This document shows positions 44,213-55,500 of a stretch of DNA of 64,000 nt, piece after piece. The position numbers and the translations under genes were made by a program. Where the stretch lies: the NCBI RefSeq assembly GCF_009389715.1, contig NC_052399.1, positions 7,070,585 through 7,134,584 of the forward strand, given 5' to 3'. The DNA comes from Phoenix dactylifera (Eukaryota > Streptophyta > Magnoliopsida > Arecales > Arecaceae). Each line of letters starts with the position of its first letter. Position 1 is the stretch's first letter. The notes under the pieces are model-generated. The model was given only the letters and a program-made list of their open reading frames with translations, searched no databases and was not told where the DNA came from.

Positions 44213-45390
44213 TCAGAAACATCCATCTGGGTGCAGAGGCCTTGCTGAAGCATTTGGGTTCTCTTGGCAATCAAATAAGTGCATCTCCATATAATTGTTT
44301 GTGAGAGCTGTGATGCTATTATCCCTCTCTCTTTTGAAACTCTTTTTTTCCATGCTATACCCATTGTTCTCAAGCAATTGCACCAAACTGGCACCTGGGA
44401 TCTGAGAAGCCCCATGGGTGGTATTCAAGGAGCCTGGCGGAGACATCTCAAAATGATTTAGTGATGATGGTGAAGAACTGGACGTAGAGAGAGAGGCAAA
44501 GTTGTAGCAATTCTGCAACAGCTCCCAATGGCTCATCTCACCCTCCAAGGCATCGGAGAAGCAGGTCACGTGAGTTGGGACAGATGCCGAAGAGGCTTTG
44601 TTCTTGCTTCTGTGGGAATCATTTATCAATGGACCTAGAAGAGTAGAATCCAATCCATCTTCAAACCAGGAGCCCATCCCAGCGAGTTGTGTGTCTTTCT
44701 TCTCTCCTGAATTCTTATGGAATACTTTACATATCACCCACTCATTCTAACACACAGGAAACAATGCGAAGAGAAAATAAATTAAAACAATCTGTAATTA
44801 GGAAACGCGAGAGGTTTAGAGAGATATGAGTACCATTGCTGTTCTAGAGAGGTTGTAGAAAGGATCCTTTCTCTCTAATCTGTATTCATGCATGACCCAG
44901 TTGGTCCTCTCTCCTTTGGGTGCTCTGCCTCTGTAGAAAACAAGGGTCTTCTTCATCCCAATAAGAAACTTTCCTTGGTGAATCTCCTTATCTTTTCCGG
45001 TTGCCTTCCAGTATCCAGCCTCTGTAGCCCTGTTTGTCTTCAAACCAGTTGGATACTTCCTATCCCTGAGGCAGAAGAAGTACCCAGACTTCTCTCCTGT
45101 TCCAGCTTTGACTTCCATACAAGAACATAATCTCAGAGATAAGATAACAGACTTGAGGAAAAGATGAGGAAGGATTGAAGGGACATCAAAGGAAGCTTAC
45201 AGGGCAAATCCCATGGCTCAGATTTGTTCAAGTCAACTTCCCCAATGGCTCTGGCATTAAAGCTGGCATCCATGACCTTCTGGTAAAGGTAGTGAGTAAT
45301 GAGTTCTTCATCGGTAGGGTGGAACCGGAAACCTGGTGGCAAGTCCATATCATCGTCTCCCTTGCTTAGCCCTAAAGCACCATGTTCCAT
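44213..45390 (-). CDS. NAC-domain transcription factor, miR164-target class
   Basis: Three exons on the minus strand: 45390-45201, 45111-44834 and 44746-44213, all GT-AG, 333 residues. The NAM domain is complete: [14 protein letters not shown] (17-30), [62 protein letters not shown], and [11 protein letters not shown] (157-167) at the start of exon 3. The intron positions are the canonical NAC ones. The C-terminal half is Ser/Asn-rich, as expected for an activation region. A miR164-type target site is present, placing it with the CUC1/2, NAC1 and ORE1/ANAC100 group; the sequence looks closest to the ANAC100/ORE1 branch by memory, which should be tested. It is a nuclear DNA-binding protein. 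It is transcribed divergently from the CYP704B-like gene. Confidence 0.93.
44554..44574 (-). promoter_or_regulatory. miR164 target site in NAC exon 3
   Basis: The plus strand here has the miR164-like string GGAGAAGCAGG-t-CACGTG. Against miR164 there are 17 matches of 21, with mismatches at miRNA positions 1, 13, 20 and 21. The seed region and the cleavage zone (positions 10-11) pair perfectly. The site encodes THVTCFS, at the place where CUC2/ORE1-type NACs have their conserved site. Confidence 0.85.
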
Positions 45391-45579
45391 TTCCTATTGA
45401 GAAAAAAACAAGGAACCAAGTTGAGTAATGATCTAACAATTAACTCTGTTATGTCTATTGATGAATTCAAGCAAGATGAGAGAAAGCAAACTGGGTCTAA
45501 TTGGATAAGATATAACAATCTTAAATCCCACCAGCCAATAGGTGGGCAAGAACTGATTAAGATATAAGTGTATGATATT

Positions 45580-45591
45580 AGAGAGAGAGAG

Positions 45592-45661
<70 letters not shown>
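45580..45661 (-). repeat. (GA)n/(GATA)n microsatellite in the NAC 5' region
   Basis: GA units, six GATA units and then about 25 GA units on the plus strand, so a CT-rich tract in the NAC leader or promoter, 190-270 bp before the ATG. Confidence 0.9.
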
Positions 45662-45665
<4 letters not shown>

Positions 45666-45825
45666 CTGGTGCATGATACTGCAATATTATTTGGAAAGGA
45701 AGGCAGAAGTTGGGGGGGAGAGGGTGAAGATGAAACATGAGATCGTCATCAATCGGAATCTCTAACCTTTGAGATAGATATTGAAAGAAGTTGTCCAGGG
45801 AAAAGTGATGAAGGGAGGTGACCCT

Positions 45826-45834
45826 CTTATATGC
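45826..45834 (-). promoter_or_regulatory. Candidate TATA box of the NAC gene
   Basis: The minus strand reads CATATAAGAG about 440 bp upstream of the ATG, with the microsatellite in between. If used, the 5' UTR is about 400 nt and holds the CT tract. Confidence 0.4.
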
Positions 45835-46684
45835 TACTTTCAAGATATTGAGTGCTCTGCAAAGCAACAAGGTAGTTATAGGTCTGTTGCTTCCTCTAAT
45901 ACCTTTTTATCTAAAGTTTGAAGCAGTGGATCTGTTGGATGCGATAGAATTTCCTACTCAATGGGTCCAGGCCAACCTGTCTCAAATGGATGACTGAGAT
46001 CATCATGGACCTTTTATATGATATAGAAGTTGCACACGAAACTCCTATATCTAGATAGGATCCTCTCCTCACAGGAAGAGACTAATCTCAAAATGGGTAC
46101 ATGGCATACTTGTGCCGATCGCTGCCGACCTTCCTATTATATTAATCACTCCCTGAAAGGTTGGTTGTATGTGTAGGGACGGCCAGCTGCTGTTCCTAAA
46201 GATGCAGCTGACACCCATATGGAGGCTGCATAATTTTAAGTTATATCTAGAAGGGAAAAGAGGAACAGTATGCTCCTTAATTTTATGTTTCAGATTTTTG
46301 CTAATAGCAGCATTATTCAACTTAATTGCCCATGCATCATTTTTAGTTTGCATGAACAATTCTGAAGAATGATATTATTCGCAGAAATATTAAGATACAT
46401 ATGATAAGTTTTCTACCAATCAAAAAAGAAAAATCAGGTTAATCACTTGGAATCCATGAATATTTACAACCTACATGGTGAATGTTAGTGAGGCTAAGAA
46501 TATTCAAATTTACTCAAATGAATACGGGAGCCACATCCCTTAATCTATTTGGTTAGGTTTGGAACACTAAAGGAATGAAATCATCTATTCTTAGTCACAC
46601 CAAGATGGCTCAAGGAATAGTGACTTTGTCCATTGGCCACACCTATCACCCACATCTCAACTACTCATTCTTTCCCATTCCTCT
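45835..46684. promoter_or_regulatory. Shared NAC/CYP704B intergenic region
   Basis: The two genes are head to head with 1,364 bp between start codons. No coding region or mobile element is seen. Regulatory sequences of both genes must be here or beyond. Confidence 0.5.
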
Positions 46685-46690
46685 TATAAA
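46685..46690 (+). promoter_or_regulatory. TATA box of the CYP704B-like gene
   Basis: TATAAA lies 70 bp before the ATG at 46755, the expected distance for a short plant leader of about 40 nt. Confidence 0.6.
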
Positions 46691-46754
46691 CAGCTATCTC
46701 CTAACTCTCAATTCCGAAATGAAGCCATCACAGTTCTTTTAAACATATACTCAG

Positions 46755-49209
46755 ATGGAAGAAGTTTACCAGATGCCCGCAATGTCTTCCTCCACATCTG
46801 CACTTCACAATTGCCTGACACTCATCATGGTAGTCTTGTCATGGATCTTGATTCATAGATGGAGTCAAAGGAACCATAAAGGCCCGAAGACATGGCCTAT
46901 CATCGGAGCAGCCATCGAACAACTAAGAAACTATGATCGAATGCATGACTGGCTCGCTGAATACCTATCTGTGTCGAAGACCATAACTGTCTCAATGCCC
47001 TTCAGATCTTTCACTTACATTGCAGACCCAGCAAATGTAGAGCATGTCCTCAAAACCAACTTCGACAATTACCCCAAGGTAAAAGTACTTGTAATATGAG
47101 ACTGACGCCAAAAGTTTGTTTAATTCGACTTCTCATTTATGCATAATCCTAACAGGAGTTATTCTATTTTAAAGGGAGAGTTGTATCGATCGTACATGGA
47201 TGTCTTGCTGGGTGATGGCATCTTCAATGCAGATGGAGATATGTGGCGGAAGCAGCGGAAGACGGCGAGCTTGGAGTTTGCTTCCAAAAACCTGAGGGAT
47301 TTCAGTACAAAAGTTTTTAGAGAATATGCTTTGAAGCTCTCCAATATATTGTGCCAATTATCAATAAATAATCAAGACATGGACATGCAGGTAAGCCTCC
47401 ATCTTCTGAGCATATGTTATGCATACCTCAGTTTATGTCAAAGCTCTAATTCAGCACTGTTTTGGACAAAAATATACAGGACTTGTTTATGAGAATGACA
47501 TTGGACTCCATATGCAAGGTTGGGTTTGGAGTTGAAATTGGAACACTCTCTCCCCACCTGCCTGATAACAGCTTTGCTCAAGCATTTGATGCTGCCAACA
47601 TAATTGTAACGCTCCGATTCATTGATCCCCTCTGGAGGATAAAGAGATTTCTTCGTGCAGGCTCGGAGGCTCTACTTGAACGAAGCATCAAGGCGGTGGA
47701 TGACTTTACATATGATGTGATTCGAAAGAGAAAAGCAGAGATCGAGAGAGCCCGAGCTAGTGGAATCAGAGAGGTAACGGTCTTCCACTTCAAGGTCCAT
47801 ATAAATAGAAGAAGCAAATGTTTTAAAAGAAGTGAATTAGTTAAAAAGCTTAAAGGTTCGACGAAATGGTGCTTAAGGCTGTGCTGCTTGGCTTGGCTAA
47901 CAGTGCAGCAAAGATGACAGATGAACATACGAGGTCAAGCTAAAGAGTAAGAGCTAGTAAATGGTCTGGGCCAAGGGCCGTTAAAACCTTTATGTACTGA
48001 GACCTCAAAAAGAAAACCTGAGTAGCATTTCAGGTTTTAACTTATTAGGTATGCACAAACTTGTTATTGAATTAGATAGACAAGGACCAAGTTGCTGAAA
48101 TCTTGAGTCCAACATAACAAATGCGGTATTACATCAAAAAAAGAAAAGAAAAAAGCAGCAAGCTTATTTATTAAACAACTCATGTTCAACTCTTTCTTCT
48201 AACTACTTGTCATGCATGGACAAGCACAAACAGATCAAGCATGACATACTATCTAGGTTTATCGAGCTGGGAGAGGTGCCTGACAGCAGTTTCAGTGATG
48301 AGAAAAGCCTTAGAGATGTGGTCCTCAACTTTGTGATTGCGGGAAGAGATACAACAGCAACAACCCTCTCGTGGTTCATCTACATGCTCATGACGCACCC
48401 TGCTGTAGCTGATAAGCTCTACTTTGAGCTCAAGGCCTATGAAGAAGAACGAGCCAAGGAAGAGAAGGTCAAGTTGATTTCATATGTTCCCAACGATGTC
48501 AAGTCCTTCAGCAGCAGGGTAAATCAGTTTGCAGAGCTTCTAAATTATGATTCCTTGGGAAGACTGGTATACTTGCATGCATGCATCACCGAGACACTTC
48601 GACTGTATCCTGCAGTTCCTCAGGTGACTGCACTGCCAATTTAAGCTCGAAATCAGTCTTTCAATCATCAATATTTGTTCTGCTTGTCTCATAGGCCTGG
48701 TGGAACAAGGTGTTGATTACTGATAAAACTCTGTTTGTCAAATAATGTAGGACCCAAAAGGTATCCTAGAGGATGATGTTTTGCCTGATGGAACCCAAGT
48801 TAAAGCTGGTGGAATGGTTACCTATGTTCCCTACTCTATGGGAAGAATGGAGTACAACTGGGGGCCAGATGCTGCATCCTTTAGGCCCGAGAGATGGTTC
48901 AAAAATGGCATGCTCCAAAGTGTATCGCCATTTAAATTCACAGCTTTCCAGGTACATCCACCATAACAACAGATGCATTCTTTTCTTCTCCTAATATTTT
49001 TACGTTGGTGTCTATGATTTAATTCTCAGGCCGGACCTCGGATATGTTTGGGGAAGGATTCTGCTTATCTCCAGATGAAGATGACACTCGCCATCCTTTG
49101 CAGGTTCTTTACATTTGCTCTGGTGCCAAATCATCCAGTGAAATATAGGATGATGACCATATTATCAATGGCTCATGGGTTAAAGATCCATGTTTCCAGA
49201 CGTGCATAG
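46755..49209 (+). CDS. Cytochrome P450, CYP704B-like fatty-acid omega-hydroxylase
   Basis: Six exons: 46755-47078, 47175-47390, 47480-47773, 48225-48623, 48751-48951 and 49030-49209. All introns are GT-AG and phase 0, giving 537 residues. The start of exon 4 could be 48234 instead. Features: N-terminal ER anchor at about 17-36, hinge [11 protein letters not shown]-helix AGRDTTA (317-323), ExxR as ETLR (401-404), PERW, and heme loop [10 protein letters not shown] with Cys484. The stretches [28 protein letters not shown] and [19 protein letters not shown] are typical of CYP704B. In Arabidopsis and rice, CYP704B enzymes omega-hydroxylate C16-C18 fatty acids for sporopollenin and anther cutin in the tapetum. 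The two extra residues around [13 protein letters not shown] are normal for the family. The gene looks intact. CYP704A is the main alternative. Confidence 0.9.
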
Positions 49210-49976
49210 ATATGTTGATTTCCTAGCTTCTGGGGCACCTATTGTTAGATCTCTCCCGACCAGGGAGCTATGAATTGAAAATGGATGCGACGGAAGTTTG
49301 TTAATCCATTGCTATACGACACAGTCCCGGGCTTCATTGGAATAGTTCAATATACGTTTACTTCTCTTTCTTTCCTCTTTTTTGAGCTTCTGAATTTGTC
49401 TATCTCGTTGGTAATTCATAGGCAAATGTTTATATGCTATCAATAAGCAAAGCTTTCAGTAAATGTATATGTCAACCAAAAAGACCATATATTCAGATAG
49501 CGCATGGCAAAACATGCAAATCATGTTGAAGAATCTAAAGCCAAAGAACAGCAAGTTTCATTATAATATTTCAGACAAGGATATAAGAAATTATCTTAAT
49601 TAATAAATTATCATTTTTAATTAAAAAATATTTTTTATTAGAATGTTAAAAAATATGAAAACTTACTATCGCTAAACCAAAGCTTAGGCTTCCGAGTAGG
49701 CCAAACCACTGCCCGCAAAACCAGAAAAATTAACTAATGGGGGGTAGAAAGAGGTGGTTGGCGCTTCTTTTTTTTTTACAAAGCTGAGAAGATTAAAAAG
49801 GGGTCAAAATGGGAGGCTGATGCACCATCCGAATATTTGGGGGTGAACTTGAAAAAATGGTGTTGTGGGTATGGGTAGGGCTGTTTTTGATGATTTGGAT
49901 AGTGAGAATTAAGCATGTTAATGTATTTGATAAAGCCGGTGTATGTTTTTTTATTTTTTTAATATAGAACGGACAG

Positions 49977-50047
<71 letters not shown>

Positions 50048-50429
50048 TGAATATATTAAAAAAATTAGAAAATAAAATATTCCATGGCAGACGACGCAGG
50101 ATAGCCACCATGAAAACTCGTTTTGAGCTACAAAAGAAGCAACACAGTCAGCTACCCATTAGCTCCCATGTGAATGTGTCTAACCATCAGGAATACACAC
50201 TTCACTTCTGAGTGCTCATCCATATATCTTGTACAAGTGGGCTGGCGCTAGCCGTCTTTACCTTAAATCTATTCTATCACTGTAGACGAATCACCTTCCG
50301 AGGGCTACTCGGTCAGCTCTCGGCACTCACCGTAAATTGTGCATGGACGGATTATAAATTTAGCAACCAACCAGCAAAGCTCACAGTGCCAGGGCATTTT
50401 CCGGGTCACGGAAAGCCTTGCCGGAGCTC
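49210..50429. other. Intergenic with (TA)n microsatellite
   Basis: The P450 3' UTR is followed by AT-rich DNA. (TA)n fills 49979-50044, about 33 units. The PPR gene promoter should be in 50100-50429; no clear TATA box is seen. Confidence 0.6.
49979..50044. repeat. (TA)33 microsatellite
   Basis: An uninterrupted TA run. Length is uncertain, as with any long dinucleotide tract. Confidence 0.93.
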
Positions 50430-52055
50430 ATGATAAGAAAATCCGGCAACAAACGACCCCAAACAGGAATATGGCAGCGGTGTCGGAGCCTCCGCGCTCT
50501 CAAGCAAATCCACGCCCTCATGGTCGTACGAGGCTTCCTCGCCCACCCCTCCGCCCTTCGAGAGCTCCTTTTCTCCTCCGCCGTCTCCGTCCCCGGTGCT
50601 ATGCCCTACGCCCGCCGCCTGTTCGACCAAATCCCCCACCCGGACCTCTTCATGTGGAACACCATCATCCGCGGCGCCGCCCACACCCCCACACCTATTG
50701 ACGCCATCTCCCTCTACGCCCGGATGGAGAGGGGTGGCACCTGGCCCAACAAGCTCACCTTCCCCTTCCTCCTCAGGGCCTGCACCAAGCTCTCCTCGGC
50801 CTCCACCGGCGCCCAATTCCACGCCAAGATCGTTAAATTTGGCCTGGAATCCGATGCCTTCGTCAGGAACGCCCTCATTAACTTGCACGCCAATTGTGGG
50901 GACCTGGCGGTGGCTGCTGCTCTATTCGACGGCCCTGCAAGACGGGATGTTGTCGCGTGGTCCGCTCTGATTGCCGGCTATGCAAGGAGAGGCGAACTGG
51001 ACGTTGCCCGTCAGCTGTTCGACGAGACCCCGTCAAAAGACTTGGTCTCCTGGAATGTCATGATCACTGGTTATGCGAAGCAAGGTGAGATGGCGAGGGC
51101 TCAGGAGTTGTTTGATCGAGTCCCGGAGAGGGATGTCGTGTCATGGAATGCGATGATCGCTGGGTATGTGCAGTGTGGATCACAAATGCAGGCGATGGAG
51201 GTGTTTGATCAGATGTGTCGGGCAGGAGAACGGCCTGACGAGGTCACCATGTTGAGCTCACTGTCAGCTTGTGCCGACTCTGGGGCTCTTGATTTTGGGC
51301 AGAGGATACACCACTCTCTTCTGAAGATGTGTTCGAGAAGTGGCTTGAGTGTAGTTACTGGGAATGCACTGATAGATATGTATGCAAAGTGTGGGAGCAT
51401 AGAGGGAGCCATGGAGGTCTTTAGAGGCATGAGGGAGAGGGATGTTTCTACTTGGAATTCAATCATTGGAGGGTTAGCTTTCCATGGGCACAGCAAAGAA
51501 TCCGTGTTTCTGTTCAAAGATATGCTCAGAGAGAAGGTGAGGCCGGATGAGATCACTTTTGTTGCTGTCTTGGTTGGTTGCAGTCATGGTGGGTTGGTCA
51601 AAGAGGGCAGGGAATACTTCTCCCTCATGCAAAATGAGTATGCGATCGAGCCAAATATTAAGCATTATGGGTGTATGGTGGACATGCTGGGACGCGCTGG
51701 CCTACTGGAAGAGGCATTCAAATTTGTGGATGCTATGAAGATTGAGCCAAATCCTATTGTGTGGAGGACATTGCTTGGAGCTTGTAGGATCCATGGGAAT
51801 GTCGAGTTGGGAGAGCGTGCAAATGAACAACTTCTAAAGATGAGACATGATGCAAGTGGGGAGTATGTGCTGCTCTCCAACATATATGCTTCAATGGGGG
51901 AGTGGAATGGAGCAGAGAAGGTGAGGAAGTTGATGGATCACAGAGGAATCACCAAGGAGGCTGGCTGGGCTTTAATTGAGGCAGATGGTAAAGAGCTGAT
52001 GCACTTCTTGTTGCAGCCAGCGACTGTTTCGAGATTGAAAGGAACTGCTCGATGA
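50430..52055 (+). CDS. PLS-class PPR protein, E subgroup
   Basis: Intronless, 541 residues from ATG 50430. The array begins about residue 25 (LRALKQIHALMVVRGF) and runs through roughly ten PPR motifs of alternating P, L and S type: DLFMWNTIIRG, DVVAWSALIAGYARRGEL, DLVSWNVMITGYAKQGEM, DVVSWNAMIAGYVQCG, GNALIDMYAKCGSIEGA, DVSTWNSIIGGLAFHG, and ITFVAVLVGCSHGGLVKEG. It ends with an E-type region (WRTLLGACRIHGNVELGERA, GEYVLLSNIYASMGEW) and no DYW deaminase domain. PLS-E proteins bind organelle RNA and usually guide C-to-U editing with partner proteins. An N-terminal organelle targeting peptide is expected but weak: the first 20 residues are basic and short. The target base is unknown. The layout resembles At5g15300-type proteins. 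It looks functional. Confidence 0.9.
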   Translation: MIRKSGNKRPQTGIWQRCRSLRALKQIHALMVVRGFLAHPSALRELLFSSAVSVPGAMPYARRLFDQIPHPDLFMWNTIIRGAAHTPTPIDAISLYARMERGGTWPNKLTFPFLLRACTKLSSASTGAQFHAKIVKFGLESDAFVRNALINLHANCGDLAVAAALFDGPARRDVVAWSALIAGYARRGELDVARQLFDETPSKDLVSWNVMITGYAKQGEMARAQELFDRVPERDVVSWNAMIAGYVQCGSQMQAMEVFDQMCRAGERPDEVTMLSSLSACADSGALDFGQRIHHSLLKMCSRSGLSVVTGNALIDMYAKCGSIEGAMEVFRGMRERDVSTWNSIIGGLAFHGHSKESVFLFKDMLREKVRPDEITFVAVLVGCSHGGLVKEGREYFSLMQNEYAIEPNIKHYGCMVDMLGRAGLLEEAFKFVDAMKIEPNPIVWRTLLGACRIHGNVELGERANEQLLKMRHDASGEYVLLSNIYASMGEWNGAEKVRKLMDHRGITKEAGWALIEADGKELMHFLLQPATVSRLKGTAR

Positions 52056-53520
52056 CTATTGGTACAACTTTATAATCAGGATTCCTTCAGTTTGGATTTT
52101 CTGAAATGTATCCAGGGGAATTGTTAGTCTGGAACACTCATTGACCATAACAAGGATTGCTGCCAATATATAGGAGCCAATGCAAGGAAGTACCTAACAT
52201 TTTGAGGTCGAGATATGGTTGCGGACAGATCAGGCCACCCTGGTTTTAATACTGTCTATGGATATTGATCTATGAGCCTTATTCCACAGAAGCAGCGCCA
52301 TGCTCAGTCAGATTGTTTCAATTGCCAACCCCCAGGCATGCAGCTCCATGTACTCAGGAATTTGATGATATGAAAGATGCCAATATAGTGTCATGGAAGC
52401 TTAATGATACCAGAATTCAGCATGCATGTTGTACCTGGATAAAATGATTGGCCTCAAACGTGGAAATTTGGAATTGGAAGAGACTGGGGGATGCTTTTTG
52501 CCTATAGTTAAGGAACCAACATCATTCAACTGACTCAAAGACTGTGCACAGGAAATTTTCTTCTGCTCGTTCTCCTGCCATTCCTTGCGTGCTGCTTCTA
52601 TCTTTGCATGGACGCCACCATGGAAACCAGGATAGAGTTCATAACCAAAGAATTTTTTGAGTACCGGGACATCAAACGGGAATTAAACCTGCAAAATAGA
52701 GCCTTGCAAATTAGAGAACATTGGTGATTACCTCAAGGAACACAGAAGGGAGCCATCAGTAGGGCTTGAGGAAGGTTGTCTCAAAGAGATGGAGCTCGTT
52801 TCTGCGAAAGATGGAAGACCATGAACCAAATCAATCTAATCAAAAATTACATTTCCAATCGCAACATTTTAGAAGATCGCCATTGTCCTAGTTGTGGTTA
52901 CCTCAAATATTCCATGGCCTAAAAGTTGTCGAGTCTAGCAAACTGAGCTGCAAGAATAAACTTCGAGGAAATGTTGTTGTTACCATTAGGATCTAATCTC
53001 AAACAGGTACTAACTTTTACATTGTGATAAATCCATGCTGAAGAATTCCTATAGCTGGGATCACAGAATTGCATTGAGCCATCAATCTTTTTCATCTCTC
53101 TACCAACTAACCAAAAATAAAATAATTAAAGAGTTTAGGCCAGGGTAGAACTATTTATACAAGAAGGTTAAACAGGGTTACATGCTTCTTTGCACTGTCC
53201 TTGCAGTTTTTCTTGCGATCTTTCACTCCTCAAGATTTGAGAACTTTTCTCGAAGTAATTTAAAGTTCTAAATGTTTTCTGATAAAATGTTAAAGACTGC
53301 AATGGTGAGGCTTGCCATCCACCGGGTGGCTCTTCAATGCATTTTTTTTGCTGCACTTCAAGTTAGGATATAGGGTCCTATATCTATGAAGAAGAAATCA
53401 TCCCATATCTATGAGGCATACCCTACAGATCCTATATCTATTTGGCAATTATTGAGAGCCTATAAAATTATATTTTCCTAGTTAATTTTTAGCAATCGTA
53501 TATGCAGAAAATTAATATAT
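52056..53520. other. Intergenic downstream of the PPR gene
   Basis: No gene, repeat or terminal structure is recognised. A homologous-looking 3' UTR may extend to about 52450. Confidence 0.5.
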
Positions 53521-53523
53521 ATA

Positions 53524-55500
53524 TGTTGCCCAGATAGACAACCCAAGAGGGGGGGTGAATTGGGTTTTAAAATAATTATTGTAATTTAAAAGCTTTGTGA
53601 GTAACTAATTAAAACTTTTGCAAGTGGATTAATTAGTTGCTATATGCAGTGAATGAAAGGAAAGTAAGAGACAATAAAGTAATCACAAACACAAGGAAAT
53701 TTATAGTGGTTCGGAGCTAACCCTTGCTCCTACATCCACTCTCCAAGCCTCACTTGGGAATTCACTATAATCCCTCGGATTACAGCCGGTTGTTTTACAA
53801 TCTCACAACCTAACTTGTTGTTTTACGAGATCACAACGAACTCGGTCGGTTTTTCCAGGCTCACCGACTAGAACCACCCGATTGTTTTTCCGGGATCACA
53901 ATCAAACCCTTACACCGTTGGTTTCAACCTAGGCTTACCAACAAACTTTTACACCCTTGATTCAATCCCCTGATTGAATCAAGTAAGGAACAAATGGTTT
54001 GAAAAACAAATAGAAAAATAAAGCTTCTTAACAAGCAGATATTCAGCGATATAAATAATAGAGAAGTTAAGAGCCCTCAAACAAATTTATGAAGATGTAG
54101 AGGAGGGCTTCTCGAACTCGGGGTCTCCTCTTGAATGTCTCGAAGACTTGATGACTGACGGAGACTTCTTGAATGCTGGAAAGAGTTGGTTGGATGGAGT
54201 TTAATGCCTCTCTTCCTTCTTTTCCGTGTATTCCCTTTGAAAAATTTTGGTAGGTAGAGATTTCTTGTTTTCTTTGAAAGGAATGTCACTTCTCTACCTT
54301 GCTACAGTTCTCTGTGGCTATTTAAGCCATTCCCCATGGAAACTAGCCGTTAGACACAATATTGTAGCCGTTCTGCACATTCTGCAACTCCTGACAATGT
54401 TTCCGTTGGGATCGGAGTCAACTCGCGCGATCTGGAGTCGACTCGCCTGTTGCAGGAGTCGACTCGTGCTTTTCTGGAGACGGCTCGGCAACTGTTCCGG
54501 ATTTGAATTAAAGTGCTGTCTCGACTTGGAGTCGACTCGACTCAACCTGGAGTCGACTCCCCAATGTCCGGAGCTGACCTGGCATTTTTGGAGACGACTC
54601 GTTCCAAGGAATCCTGAGATGTATTTTTCAAGTTTGCTCACTCGAGTCGACTCGGAAATTCTGGGAGTCGACTCGGCGCTCAGACCCAGAAATCCCGATC
54701 TTCTGTCTGTTGACTTGTGCCGTCTCGGAGTCGACTCGAACTGTCTCGGAGTCGACTCGGCTCTCAGTATCCGAAAAACAGTCTTCTGTCTTTTGGGGTC
54801 GCGCTGCCTTGGAGTCGACTCCAACTGTCTTGGAGTCGACTCGCCTCTCAGAGACGAAAATACCGTCTTCTGTCTTTGGGGTTGCGCTGTCTTGGAGTCG
54901 ACTCGGACTTTGCGGGAGTTGACTCGGCTCACAATGTCCGAAATTTGCTCTCTGACTTTTGCCTTGTTTTCCTCTGGGAGTCGACTCTCGCTTCCTTAGG
55001 AGTCGACCTGCCAGCCATCGGAGTCGACTCGGCTCTCAGGATCCAAAATAGCTTCTCTGTCTTTCTGTCTGTTACTCCCTGGAGTCGATTCGTTCTACTC
55101 TGGAGTCGACTCGGCAAGCATCGGAGTCGACTCGCGCCCTTCAGGAGTCGACTCGTTGACAGGTTCTGAGATGATTCTTTCTGTCCGTCTGTCTGTTCTC
55201 AGTCAGAGTCGACTCGTAATGTACAGGAGTCGACTCGAGCTCGTGCCAGTGCTTCTGATATGCTTGGAGTCGACTCGTAATTTTCTGGAGTCGACTCGAG
55301 TCTCAGACTTTGGTTCAAATTGAGTTCTTTACTTATCCAAAATGTATTGAACCAAATCTAGAGACACTTAACCATAAATTTACAAGTATTTGACTGAAAC
55401 ACTAGATTGAATTCATTAGTACAACATAAGATATACTCAAATGCTTTGAGCTCATCAAAATCAAGTAGGGTTATAATCAATCACTCCACAATCTCCCCCT
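53524..55500. repeat. LTR-like repeat with GGGGGGTGAATT start and CTCCCCCTTTTTGATGATGAC end
   Basis: The left part (TGTTGCCCAG...aagagggggggtgaattggg, 53524-53570) and the right part (cacaatctccccctttttgatgatgacaaaac, about 55484-55520) are strings I associate with abundant plant LTR retrotransposon families, possibly copia SIRE-type; that assignment is from memory and weak. The middle carries 'cacaaccta..' modules and the palindrome array. No coding domain is present, so it may be a solo LTR or part of a larger element. Confidence 0.4.
54414..55300. repeat. Array of ~30 GGAGTCGACTCG palindrome copies
   Basis: About thirty copies of (G)GAGTCGACTC(G/C), a self-complementary 10-12-mer containing a SalI site, are arranged mostly as pairs about 20-27 bp apart. 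The pairs sit within a looser repeat of about 100-120 bp that also contains 'ctctcag..ccgaaa..cttctgtctttt'. Several copies carry one substitution that breaks the palindrome (gtcaactc, gttgactc, gtcgattc, gacgactc). Confidence 0.9.

Noticed and set aside
50418-50430. Upstream TTG start for the PPR gene
   Set aside because: The ATG at 50430 is in frame 12 bases later and is the normal eukaryotic choice.
54247-54999. 250-codon plus-strand and 204-codon minus-strand ORFs
   Set aside because: Both are translations of the GGAGTCGACTCG array (repeated ESTP/GVDS runs). No gene-like composition.
54414-55300. CRISPR-like array
   Set aside because: Repeats are 10-12 bp perfect palindromes, spacers vary from about 15 to 60 bp and are themselves repetitive, there are no cas genes, and this is a plant genome.
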